Source: VSJD01 sp964617825
GTDB taxonomy: Bacteria > Verrucomicrobiota > Kiritimatiellia > JAAZAB01
Reading direction: 5' to 3'
DNA: 64,000 bases
Assembly (NCBI GenBank): GCA_964617825.1
Contig: CAZTWL010000005.1
Span: 90,392-154,391, forward strand
The notes under the pieces: generated by a model
Databases searched by the model: none
What the model was told of the DNA's origin: nothing
What the model saw: only the letters and a program-made list of their open reading frames with translations
Shown here: piece by piece, positions 23,052-30,957 of the stretch
Layout of the letters: the number at the start of each line of letters is the position of its first letter
Numbering within the stretch: position 1 is the stretch's first letter
Program-made: the position numbers and the translations under genes

Positions 23052-23250
23052 AAGTAATTCCACTGGCGTCCTACAGGGACGCCTCGGACTTTAGACTGTA
23101 GGCCGAAGGCTGTAGGTCGGAATCGAATAAATCCAAGTTGGGAAAAACCGGAACTGCGGATTTTGAAGGGCTTTTCATAATCGTCTTTTCCTGCAGTCTA
23201 CGGCCTACGGACCTCAGCCAGAGCATTCTGTGGGATGCTAATGAAGTAAA
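23052..23250. repeat. Palindrome-ended repeat element, copy A
   Basis: About 200 bp. The left end (CACTGGCGTCCTACAGGGAC region) and right end (GCATTCTGTGGGATGCTAAT region) are imperfect inverted copies flanked by AAGTAATT / GAAGTAAAT. Each end is itself a small palindrome. The interior has inverted arms of 7-bp words (GACTGTA GGCCGAA on the left; CTACGGC CTACGGA on the right) and a conserved AAAAACCGGAACT. A second copy lies at 52290-52504. No coding capacity. It sits between the start of the metal-efflux operon and the end of the next RND gene. Confidence 0.7.
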
Positions 23251-23352
23251 TCCTTTGTTTACGGCATTCGGACTCGACATGCGTTGCCTTTTTTGTGGTG
23301 CGGCGTCAAGCTGCCTGAAATAATCCCCTTGCTCTAGAAGTTTAAGAAATAC

Positions 23353-23412
23353 TGTAGCCGCGGCGCTCCGTCGCCGCGTTTCTGTTTGCCCCGACAGAGC
23401 GGGGCGGCTACA
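23353..23412. repeat. Cruciform-like inverted repeat
   Basis: The outer stem TGTAGCC / GGCTACA encloses two further hairpins: GCGGCG with CGCCGC around CTCCGT, and GCCCC with GGGGC around a short loop. The result is a three-way-junction fold, followed by an A-run. There is no gene here. It could act as a minus-strand terminator-like structure for unknown transcripts or be a dispersed palindromic repeat; only one copy was found in the window. Confidence 0.6.
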
Positions 23413-23544
23413 CAAAAAAAGTCACGCCATTTGTTATGCCGCTCTAATCGAATGATTATTTGCAGGCCGGTCAAGCCTGGCTATCCGCCAAATAGCGGTG
23501 TGTCTTTGCCGAGTTTGCGATGTGCTTGTTTTGAGCTGCCGATT

Positions 23545-26500
23545 TTAAGTTGCAGGCGTGTGTCGGACTCGTTCGAATCGGGCCATGAGGTAATATGCGC
23601 AGGGAACGACGAAGAGGGAGAACAGTGTCGAAACAAAGACGCCGCCGATGATGGCCAGCGCCATGGGCTGTCGTGTTTCGGCCCCCGTTCCGATGCCCAG
23701 CGCAATGGGAAACGCCGCGGCCATCGTCGCTACGGATGTCATCAGGATCGGTCGCAGCCGTATTGGGGCGGCGGTCAAGATTGCATCGGTTAGGGTCAGG
23801 CCCTCCGCGCGTTTGCGATTCATGAACTCGACCAGGAGGATCGAGTTTTTCTTCACAATACCCATCAGCAGAATGATGCCGATGGCGCTGTAAAGGTTCA
23901 GCGACTGGTTGGCGCCCCATAGCGTTACCAGGGCTCCCGTGATGCTGAACGGCAGCGCAAGCAGGACGGTAAAGGGATGGATGAAACTATTGAACTGCGA
24001 CGCCAGGACCATGTAGGCCACTACGATGCCCAGCACGAAGGCAAACCAAAGGCCGCCGAACGATTCGCTGAATGTTTTTGCGCCGCCCTCCAGGTTGAAC
24101 GTGTAGCCGGGCGGCAGGATTTCGCGCGCAATCTTTTCCGCCGCCGCCAGCGCCCCGGCCTGCGAGGCGCCGGCGGCCAGGTTGGCGGTCACCGAGATGG
24201 AGCGCTGGCGATTGACGCGGCTGATGCTTTGCAGGGTTTTGACCGTTTCCAGGCGAACCACATCGCCCAATGGGATGAGCTCTCCGTAGGAGTTGCGCAC
24301 GGTGAGCGTCTTCACGTCTTCTGCAAGCAGCCGGGCTTCCGGCGTCAGGCGCAGCCGGATATCGTAGCGGCGTCCATCCCGGGTGAATTTGCCCTGGCGG
24401 ATGCCGCCCATCGCCGCATTTACGGTCCGCCCGATATCCTCCATCGTCACACCCCGCGCGGCCGCTGCCTGGCGGTCCGGGATGATCCGGACTTCCGGCA
24501 TCCCCGTGCGGTAGTTGTTGTCCAGGTCGACAACGAGGCCGGTCTTTTCAAGCCGGTCCATGATTTCCTGGGTCTTGGATTCCAGCACGGCGTAGTCGGA
24601 TCCCATAAGGTTGAACTCGACCGGTTGACTGCGCCGCGCCGTGAGGCCGCGGGCCGACATGTCCTGAAAGGAGATGCGCAGCCCCTTGTTTTTTTCAAGA
24701 TCCTGCCGGAACTCGTTCATCAGTTCGGCCTGGGATTTCTTGCGCTGATTCCGTTCGACCAGCGTGAGTCCCATGTTCGCCTGGTTTGGGACGCCCGCGC
24801 CGCCTCCAACCATGGTAAAGGAACTCAGAATCTCAGGGCGCTTCTTAAAGTACGCTTCCACCTCCCGCACGCGCGCATCGGTCATGGCCAGGGACGATCC
24901 GACGGGCGCCCGGAGGCTGACTCCGATGTAAGAGATGTCCTGTGACGGCACGAATTCCCGGCGAATTACGGATCCCAGCCACAAGGAGGCGACGAAGATG
25001 GCCATTGCGCCGGTCAACACGCCCCAGCGCCACTTCAAGGCCAGGGGCAGGAGCCAGTCATAAGCGCGGTTTAACCTGCTAAACAAAGCTCCGGCGTGCT
25101 TTTCCAGCCAACTGGCGCGCTTGCGGCGCGACATCATCATCGAGAGCCGCATGGGCGTAAGCGTAATTGCTTCCAGCAGCGACAATACAACCGCCGCCGT
25201 CATGGTCACGCCGAATTGGTAGAAGAACCGGCCGATCACCCCCGACATGAACGCCACTGGCAGGAAGATTGCCACGACGGCTGCCGTCGTGGCCACAGCG
25301 GCAAATACTATTTCCCGCGATCCGTCTTCGGCTGCCTTGATTTTTCCTTTCCCCATCTCGAAATGGCGGACGATGTTTTCGAGCACCATGATGGCGTCGT
25401 CGACCACGATGCCGATGGCCAGCGCCAGGCCGAGGAGCGTGAAGGTGTTGAGTGTGAATCCCGAGAAATAGAGAATCGAAAACGTGCCGATAATGGAGGT
25501 CGGGATGGCAAGGATGATGTTGAATCCCGAACTCCATGTTCCGAGGAACAGGAAACAAATCAGGGCGGTCAGAATGGCGGCGACCAGCAGTTCGTGTTCC
25601 GTTGCTTTTACGGCCTTTTCCACGGCGCGTGTGAAATCGGCGTTGACCTGGAGTTTCATGCCCTTGGGCAGCGATTTCTGAAGCTCGGCCATCCGCGCGC
25701 GGACCAGGCGCCCAACCTCCACTTCGTTGGCGCCCCGCTGTTTGCTGATTCCGATTACCAAACCTGGCGCGCCGGAAATCCGCACGAAACGCCGCACGTC
25801 GCTCAATCCGTCCTCGATCCTGGCTACGTCCTTTAAGCGAAAGGTGGCGTCCTGAATCGGTTGTCCGCCGCGATGCGTGATGGCGATGTTGGCAACCTGC
25901 TCGACGGTGAGTCCTTCTCCCATGATCCGGAGATTCATTTCTTCCTTGGCGTTTTCGATGTAGCCAGCCGCCAGCTCGCTATGCTCTTGTTCGATGGCCT
26001 GCTGAAGATCTAAAATGGTAAACTCGTATTCCTTGAGTTTCTTGGTGTCCACCCAGAGGCGCAGGTTGCGCTCGCCGAACCCGAAAAGCGCGACTTCACC
26101 CACTCCGGGAATGACCTGGAGCTGATCGAGCAGGAAGGTTTCGATGTAATCCACCAGCTCGCGCGGCGATTGTGTGCCGGATACCCCGATGCGCAGCACG
26201 GGTTCGCCCTCGGTGGTATTTTTCCGGATAATCGGCGGATTGACATTCAGCGGCAGGCGCAGTTCGGCCAAGGCCCCCTGGACTTCCTGCAGGGCGGCGT
26301 CGATATCGCGACTGAGTTCGAATTCCAGCTCGACGTTCGCCTGTCCCTGCCTGATGGTCGAGCGGATTTCCTTCACGCCATCCACGGAGATCACGAGTTC
26401 CTCGATCTTATCGACGAGTTCGGATTCCATGATCTCGGGGGCGGCGCCCTCCCAGGAAACGCGAATTCCGAGAACCGGGAAATCGATGTCGGGCATTTGG

Positions 26501-26604
26501 CTGATACCCATCCGGTTCAGGCTGATTGCGCCGAATACAATCAGGCCGAACATGAGCATCCAGGCAAAAACCGGGCGGCGGATGGATAATTCGGATAGCG
26601 TCAT
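23545..26604 (-). CDS. RND-family efflux permease (hydrophobe/amphiphile type)
   Basis: Inner-membrane proton-driven multidrug-type pump of the AcrB/MdtB superfamily, 1019 residues, a normal length. Seen: LSIRRPVFAWMLMFGLIVFGAISLNRMGI at the N-terminus (first TM helix), porter motifs (GVKEIRSTIRQGQANVELEF), the TM4 block LGLALAIGIVVDDAIMVLENIVRH with the paired Asp expected for proton relay, and the C-terminal block LYSAIGIILLMGIVKKNSILLVEFMN. It is coupled by a 4-nt overlap to the upstream TolC-like gene. Unlike the neighbouring metal pump, no adaptor gene is present in this unit. Substrate unknown. Confidence 0.93.
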   Translation of the reverse strand: MTLSELSIRRPVFAWMLMFGLIVFGAISLNRMGISQMPDIDFPVLGIRVSWEGAAPEIMESELVDKIEELVISVDGVKEIRSTIRQGQANVELEFELSRDIDAALQEVQGALAELRLPLNVNPPIIRKNTTEGEPVLRIGVSGTQSPRELVDYIETFLLDQLQVIPGVGEVALFGFGERNLRLWVDTKKLKEYEFTILDLQQAIEQEHSELAAGYIENAKEEMNLRIMGEGLTVEQVANIAITHRGGQPIQDATFRLKDVARIEDGLSDVRRFVRISGAPGLVIGISKQRGANEVEVGRLVRARMAELQKSLPKGMKLQVNADFTRAVEKAVKATEHELLVAAILTALICFLFLGTWSSGFNIILAIPTSIIGTFSILYFSGFTLNTFTLLGLALAIGIVVDDAIMVLENIVRHFEMGKGKIKAAEDGSREIVFAAVATTAAVVAIFLPVAFMSGVIGRFFYQFGVTMTAAVVLSLLEAITLTPMRLSMMMSRRKRASWLEKHAGALFSRLNRAYDWLLPLALKWRWGVLTGAMAIFVASLWLGSVIRREFVPSQDISYIGVSLRAPVGSSLAMTDARVREVEAYFKKRPEILSSFTMVGGGAGVPNQANMGLTLVERNQRKKSQAELMNEFRQDLEKNKGLRISFQDMSARGLTARRSQPVEFNLMGSDYAVLESKTQEIMDRLEKTGLVVDLDNNYRTGMPEVRIIPDRQAAAARGVTMEDIGRTVNAAMGGIRQGKFTRDGRRYDIRLRLTPEARLLAEDVKTLTVRNSYGELIPLGDVVRLETVKTLQSISRVNRQRSISVTANLAAGASQAGALAAAEKIAREILPPGYTFNLEGGAKTFSESFGGLWFAFVLGIVVAYMVLASQFNSFIHPFTVLLALPFSITGALVTLWGANQSLNLYSAIGIILLMGIVKKNSILLVEFMNRKRAEGLTLTDAILTAAPIRLRPILMTSVATMAAAFPIALGIGTGAETRQPMALAIIGGVFVSTLFSLFVVPCAYYLMARFERVRHTPAT

Positions 26605-27824
26605 TGCGATGCCTTCCCTGCGGCTACATGGAGGTGGATTATTTCGGCGCGTAGCTGGTGCGCAAGGGCCGCCTCACGCTGGCGCAACCCCCAGAATTGC
26701 ACCAATGCCGTGAGAACGTCGAGGTTGTTCACACGACCCAGTTCATAATCCTTTTGAAAAAGAGCCAAAGTGTCGGTGGCGACTCCTATCGCCGTTTGCA
26801 ATTCCGACCACTGTTTTAGCTCGTAGTACAGGCGTTCGTAGGCCTGCCTGACATCCCGCTCCGAGGAGCGGCGCAGGCGCGCCAGGCGCAGTTCGCTGAT
26901 TTTGAGTTGTTGCCCCGCTTCATCGACGCGTGCCACGCGGCGCCCACGGTCGAACAGGGGCATTTTAAGGCTCAGGGTCAAGTCCCATTCGCTCTCGTCC
27001 TGCGGATCGCGCAAGGGATAGGCGTTCCCGTCAAAAGTCACCTTGGGTGCGCGGTCGGCCTTTGCCGCCCCCAGGTCGTAGCGCGCGGCATCCACGCCGG
27101 CCTCGCCGGCCTTGATGTCCTCCCGGGTGGTTACACTGGCAAGGTATTTGTCGATCTCGCCGATTGCGGGCAGCGGCGTGTGGTCAACTGTCTGGAGATC
27201 GGATGCAGGGCGCCCGGTCACGAATGCCAGTAATTCCAGCGTCGCCGCACACGCCTGGTTGAGTTGTTCGATCGTCAGGCGCACTTCCGCCACCTGGTTC
27301 GACGTCATCAACAGGTCGGATCGTTTCGAGCGCCCGAGTTTAATCCTGCGTTCCAATTCCGTTGATCGGCTATGCAGGGCCTTGAGCTGCTCCTGCAAGG
27401 CCGTCCTCTGGTCCTGGAACGACATGATTTGGTAGAAGACATCCGCGACATCCTCGTAGAGCAGCAGCCGGGCGTATTCAACGTCGTGGTAGCGGGCAAG
27501 CCCTTCCGCCTGTCTGGCGTCGGCAATCCGTGCATTGCGGAAGCCGTCAAAGACGGTCCAGGTTACACCAATCCCCGCCCGCCGGTAGTTGCTCGGATCG
27601 GCCCACTTTGCATTGCCCAGGGCGTTGACCTCCGGCCACATCGCTCCCAGCGATTGACGGTAACGGGCCTCGGCCGCATGCCACTCCGCCACGTTGATCT
27701 GGAGCGACTCGCTTTGCGCCAGAGCCATTTCGTATGCCTTGGTGAAATCGACTTCCTCCGCCTGCGATACGGAAAATATGGCAAGCAGGCACAGCCACGC
27801 GCCCGCCATGAATCGGCAGTTCAC
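26601..27824 (-). CDS. TolC-family outer-membrane efflux protein
   Basis: Outer-membrane channel partner of the downstream RND pump, 407 residues. The start is a GTG at 27824, supported by GGAGG 10 nt upstream; the next ATG (27809) is too far from it. Signal peptide residues 1-22 end SVSQA. Two efflux repeats are visible (FTKAYEMALAQSESLQINVAEWHAAEARYRQ and the second around TREDIKAGEAGVDAARYDLGAAKADRAPKV). A distinctive feature is that the stop overlaps the pump start, so the channel is translated first. The two efflux systems here face the same way but are separated by about 570 nt. Confidence 0.88.
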   Translation of the reverse strand: MNCRFMAGAWLCLLAIFSVSQAEEVDFTKAYEMALAQSESLQINVAEWHAAEARYRQSLGAMWPEVNALGNAKWADPSNYRRAGIGVTWTVFDGFRNARIADARQAEGLARYHDVEYARLLLYEDVADVFYQIMSFQDQRTALQEQLKALHSRSTELERRIKLGRSKRSDLLMTSNQVAEVRLTIEQLNQACAATLELLAFVTGRPASDLQTVDHTPLPAIGEIDKYLASVTTREDIKAGEAGVDAARYDLGAAKADRAPKVTFDGNAYPLRDPQDESEWDLTLSLKMPLFDRGRRVARVDEAGQQLKISELRLARLRRSSERDVRQAYERLYYELKQWSELQTAIGVATDTLALFQKDYELGRVNNLDVLTALVQFWGLRQREAALAHQLRAEIIHLHVAAGKASQ

Positions 27825-28002
27825 AATTTATGAGCCTCCATAAAAGCACACAGCGCCCCTGTTCGCCGGACTCTTTCGCCGAAAACCATGAGGCAAGGGC
27901 GCTATGCTTTTTAGTTGTCAGGAAGGAGGCAATGGTTACAAAAAAAAAGAAGAACCGCAAACGTATTGTGGGCTAGTAAATATTGCCGTCGACATTTGTC
28001 TG

Positions 28003-28161
28003 TTACAGCGGAGAAAACTGGTCCTTTGGCGCGCCACATTCGGGACAAACCCAGTCGGCGGGGATATTCTCGAACGGCGTGCCAGGATTGACTCCGTGCG
28101 GCGGGTCGCCAACTGCCGGGTCGTAAATCCAGCCGCACACATCGCAAACGTACTTCTTCAT
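28003..28161 (-). CDS. Rubredoxin
   Basis: Small one-iron electron carrier of 52 residues. Both Cys pairs that bind iron are present (YVCDVCGWIYDPAVGD and WVCPECGAPKDQF), with the usual aromatic core. The open frame begins 10 codons earlier, but the ATG at 28161 (MKKYVCDVCGW) has an AAGGA upstream and matches the family start. Rubredoxin is the usual electron donor to superoxide reductase and to rubredoxin:oxygen or peroxide reductases in anaerobes. A superoxide reductase is encoded about 6 kb away at 34402, so a shared pathway is plausible. Confidence 0.95.
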   Translation of the reverse strand: MKKYVCDVCGWIYDPAVGDPPHGVNPGTPFENIPADWVCPECGAPKDQFSPL

Positions 28162-28200
28162 GATAAACGCGTCCTTATTTGCCGCGGTCATCGATTATAA

Positions 28201-28398
28201 TCACATGCGAATCAACTTCATCAGACAGCCATCCCTCCAGCAGCAGCGCTCTTGAGAACATTGAGCGCGGGCGCTGGTTTGATAGCAACTGCTGTTTCCC
28301 TCCGTATGTTGAATGGTTCTGATTAAATCGACTTTGTTCATTTTGGTATCTTTGATGCCAAGGGATGCAGCGATCTTGCGAATTTCCGCCATTTTCAT
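28201..28398 (-). CDS. Small SAP-like domain protein with Cys-rich tail
   Basis: 65 residues from the ATG at 28398, which follows a strong AGGAGGA site. Residues 1-35 (MKMAEIRKIAASLGIKDTKM then NKVDLIRTIQ) form the helix-turn-helix pattern of SAP / Rho N-terminal-like nucleic-acid-binding domains. The tail contains Cys residues in CYQTSARAQCSQERCCW and DGC, possibly a metal site. Similar short proteins occur in anaerobes, but no function is established to my knowledge. It lies between rubredoxin and an ene-reductase gene on the same strand, 40 nt from each. Confidence 0.75.
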   Translation of the reverse strand: MKMAEIRKIAASLGIKDTKMNKVDLIRTIQHTEGNSSCYQTSARAQCSQERCCWRDGCLMKLIRM

Positions 28399-28440
28399 GG
28401 ATGATCTCCTCCTTTGTTGTATGGTCAACTATTCGATAAA

Positions 28441-29505
28441 TTAATAGAGATAGCCTTTCTCTCCGGGGCTGTAAAAGGTGGCCTGATCGGCCGGCAGAAG
28501 GGGCAATCCATCCTTAAACTTGGTTACGAGATTCGGGTTCGAGATAAACGGCCGTCCAAAGGCGATCAAATCGCCTTTATTTGCGAGCAAATCAGCCTCA
28601 GCCCGGCTTAAGTCGTATCCGCCTGAAAGGATCAGCGTGCCGTGAAATGCAGCGCGGATTTTTCGCTTGATGCTGGGCTTCACTTCCGGCGCGCCCATCG
28701 AACTGTGATCAACCAGGTGGAGGTAGACGAGGCCGATGCGGTCGAGTTCGACGGCCAGGCGCTCGAAAGTGTCCTCCATCGTTGGGTCAATTTCCATATC
28801 GTTGAACACGCCATAAGGGGATAATCGCATTCCAAGCCGTTCCCTGCCGATCTTTGCCGACACCTGGCGCCCGATCTCAACTGCAAAGCGTATCCGGTTC
28901 TCGATGCCGCCACCCCAGTCGTCCTTGCGCCGGTTGGAGGCCGTGTTGAGGAATTGGTTGATCAGGTAGCCGTTGGCCCCGTGAAGTTCCACTCCATCAA
29001 AGCCGGCGTCGATTGCCAACGCCGCGGAGTGAACATATTCGGCAATGGCCGACTGGATGTCATCCATGGTCATTTCCACGGGCACGGGGTAGGGCTGCTC
29101 GCCTTGGGCATCGGTCCACATCTTGCCGGAGAGGGCGACCGGTGAGGGCGCCAGGATACGGCTTCCCGCAGGCATGTTGAGCGGGTGCGAAACCCGGCCT
29201 GTGTGCATGAGCTGCACAAAGATCCGGCCACCGGCGAGGTGCACCGCATCCGTGACTTTGTGCCAGTCCTGAACATGCCGGGGCGAGAAAAGACCGGGGA
29301 TTCTTGCATATCCCAGCCCGTTGGGTGAGGGGGCCGTCCCCTCGGTGATGATCAGACCTGCCTCTGCGCGCTGTGAATAATAGGTCGCCACGATCGCACC
29401 CGGCGAGTTGCCCGGACATCGGCTCCGCGTCATGGGCGCCATTACGACCCGATTAGGAATTTCCGTGTTTCCAAGCTTCCACGGCGCGAATAGAGCGAAC
29501 GCCAT
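28441..29505 (-). CDS. Old Yellow Enzyme family NAD(P)H:flavin oxidoreductase
   Basis: FMN-dependent ene-reductase, 354 residues (family about 350-370), likely cytoplasmic. Seen: ALFAPWKLGNTEIPNRVVMAPMTRSR at the start, GLIITEGTAPSPNGLGY, the active-site helix GFDGVELHGANGYLINQFL with the substrate-binding His/Asn pair, NRRKDDWGGGIENRIRFAVEI, and the phosphate-binding end LILSGGYDLSRAEADLLANKGDLIAFGRPFISNP. The ATG at 29505 follows AAGGAGAAAG. The class reduces activated C=C bonds, nitro groups or quinones; the true substrate is unknown. It belongs to a redox-flavoured minus-strand run. Confidence 0.93.
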   Translation of the reverse strand: MAFALFAPWKLGNTEIPNRVVMAPMTRSRCPGNSPGAIVATYYSQRAEAGLIITEGTAPSPNGLGYARIPGLFSPRHVQDWHKVTDAVHLAGGRIFVQLMHTGRVSHPLNMPAGSRILAPSPVALSGKMWTDAQGEQPYPVPVEMTMDDIQSAIAEYVHSAALAIDAGFDGVELHGANGYLINQFLNTASNRRKDDWGGGIENRIRFAVEIGRQVSAKIGRERLGMRLSPYGVFNDMEIDPTMEDTFERLAVELDRIGLVYLHLVDHSSMGAPEVKPSIKRKIRAAFHGTLILSGGYDLSRAEADLLANKGDLIAFGRPFISNPNLVTKFKDGLPLLPADQATFYSPGEKGYLY

Positions 29506-29578
29506 TTTTACTTTCTCCTTGTTTGGATAAACTTGCTGTTCACGATAATGTAAATCGTTTTCTGTTCATTCATTGAGT

Positions 29579-30598
29579 CTAGTCTTTTCTGCTTGAAGGT
29601 TCGTTCATAATTGCCTGAGGATCCATCAGCAGGCTGGCGTACTGAGCCCGTGTATATGCCCACGGATCGCCGCTGTGCCGGCGGCTGAGTTTGCCTCGAA
29701 ACGAAGGGAGCGTGCTGTAGCCTTGCCGGTCCATCCATTCTGCGAGTTGCTTCAGCATGTTTTGAATGTGTGCGCATCCGTAGCGGAGCATGGCGCTGAC
29801 CGATTGAACCGTGGTGGCTCCCGCCAGAATCATTTTGGCCATGTCTTCTCCAGTGAAAACACCCGTGCTGGAGCAGATATCTGCTTTGACGGTTCCCTGC
29901 AGAAGGCCGGCGTAGCGTAGCGGCAACCGGTGGTCAGTTTCATGACTCAGATTGAAGTGCGAAACGCTTTTTTCCTGGTTGACGTCAATATCCGGTTCGA
30001 ATAGACGGTTGAACAGGACGAAAGCCGATACGCCCGCCTCGTCCAGTCGGTGCACGACATTCAGGATGTTGGTGTAAAAGAAACTTAGTTTCACGCTGAT
30101 CGGGATGGCGACCGTTCTTTTCAGTTCTTTGATCAAAGCGATTTGTTCGCTTTCGATGGACCCGCCTTCCTGCTGCAAGTCTCTGGGCGAGGCGAACAGG
30201 TTGCATTCCAGGCCGCTCACACCTGTTTTCTCGAGAAGTTTGGCATATTCCAGCCATGTGTCATTGTTCACCGCATTAAGGCTGGCAATCACGGGAATGC
30301 GCACGGCTTCCTTTGCCATTCTAACCCACATCAGGTGTTCCTGCGGCCCAGCATGCTTCATCTTTGGGAAAACCGTGATCATTTCGGCGTGCCGGCAGTC
30401 CTCGCGATGCAAAGATTCGTCAAACTTGAATCTTTCCAGTTGGATTTGCTCTTCAAAAAGCGAGTGCGTAACCAATGCCCCAGCTCCCATCTCTTCGATC
30501 TGTTTGATGGATTCCAGATTTGCCGTCAAAGGCGACGCGCCTATGATAAGGGGATTCCGTAACGGAATCCCCATGTAGGTTGTTTCCAGATTTGCCAT
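29579..30598 (-). CDS. Dihydroorotate dehydrogenase-like FMN protein
   Basis: 339 residues with the TIM-barrel flavoprotein fold of class 1 dihydroorotate dehydrogenases (TTYMGIPLRNPLIIGASPLT at the start, VIASLNAVNNDTWLEYAKLLEKTGVSGLECNLF, IPISVKLSFFYTNILNVVHRL, SSTGVFTGEDMAKMILAGATTVQSVSAML for FMN phosphate binding). The Cys/Ser base region of true DHODs is altered (SPRDLQQEGGS), and the tail GYSTLPSFRGKLS is typical of the divergent DHOD-like group often annotated without proven pyrimidine activity. A role outside pyrimidine synthesis is likely. A perfect 11-bp-arm palindrome lies in codons 9-17. Confidence 0.88.
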   Translation of the reverse strand: MANLETTYMGIPLRNPLIIGASPLTANLESIKQIEEMGAGALVTHSLFEEQIQLERFKFDESLHREDCRHAEMITVFPKMKHAGPQEHLMWVRMAKEAVRIPVIASLNAVNNDTWLEYAKLLEKTGVSGLECNLFASPRDLQQEGGSIESEQIALIKELKRTVAIPISVKLSFFYTNILNVVHRLDEAGVSAFVLFNRLFEPDIDVNQEKSVSHFNLSHETDHRLPLRYAGLLQGTVKADICSSTGVFTGEDMAKMILAGATTVQSVSAMLRYGCAHIQNMLKQLAEWMDRQGYSTLPSFRGKLSRRHSGDPWAYTRAQYASLLMDPQAIMNEPSSRKD

Positions 30599-30655
30599 AA
30601 GATTTCTCTTTTGCGCTGCGCCTCCAATCCGGCTTTGTGGATCTGCGCTGATCCG

Positions 30656-30841
30656 CTAGCGGATGGCCACAGGTTTGCAGAGATTTTCTTTTTTATTTGC
30701 CACCCGTCCGCAGCTCTTGCAGATGAATTTCGGTTGGTTCACCAGCGGCATCAGTTTCCGGATGTCGAGCGTGCAGGGACAGCAAGCGAGAGCGCACATT
30801 TTGTTTTCGCCACAGCATTTTCCCGCAGATTTGGCACTCAT
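30656..30841 (-). CDS. Cys-rich miniprotein, putative metal binding
   Basis: 61 residues from the ATG at 30841, which has an AGGAGGA site. Ten Cys are arranged as CC...C...CCPC in the first half (KCCGENKMCALACCPC) and a later CKSCGR pair plus a final C, joined by a conserved-looking hydrophobic middle (IRKLMPLVNQPKFI). The pattern suggests a zinc ribbon or iron-sulfur site. No signal peptide or membrane segment. I do not recognise a named family. It sits 57 nt upstream of the DHOD-like gene on the same strand and may be co-transcribed with it. Confidence 0.7.
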   Translation of the reverse strand: MSAKSAGKCCGENKMCALACCPCTLDIRKLMPLVNQPKFICKSCGRVANKKENLCKPVAIR

Positions 30842-30957
30842 GGAATCCTCCTGTTTATGTTGTTCGTTTATTCCCTTGACCAATTAACGCTTTGATGATC
30901 TCACGAAACAGAGCGATCTGCCATCGGGCAAAACCTTAAGGGACCTTTCGAAAAGCC

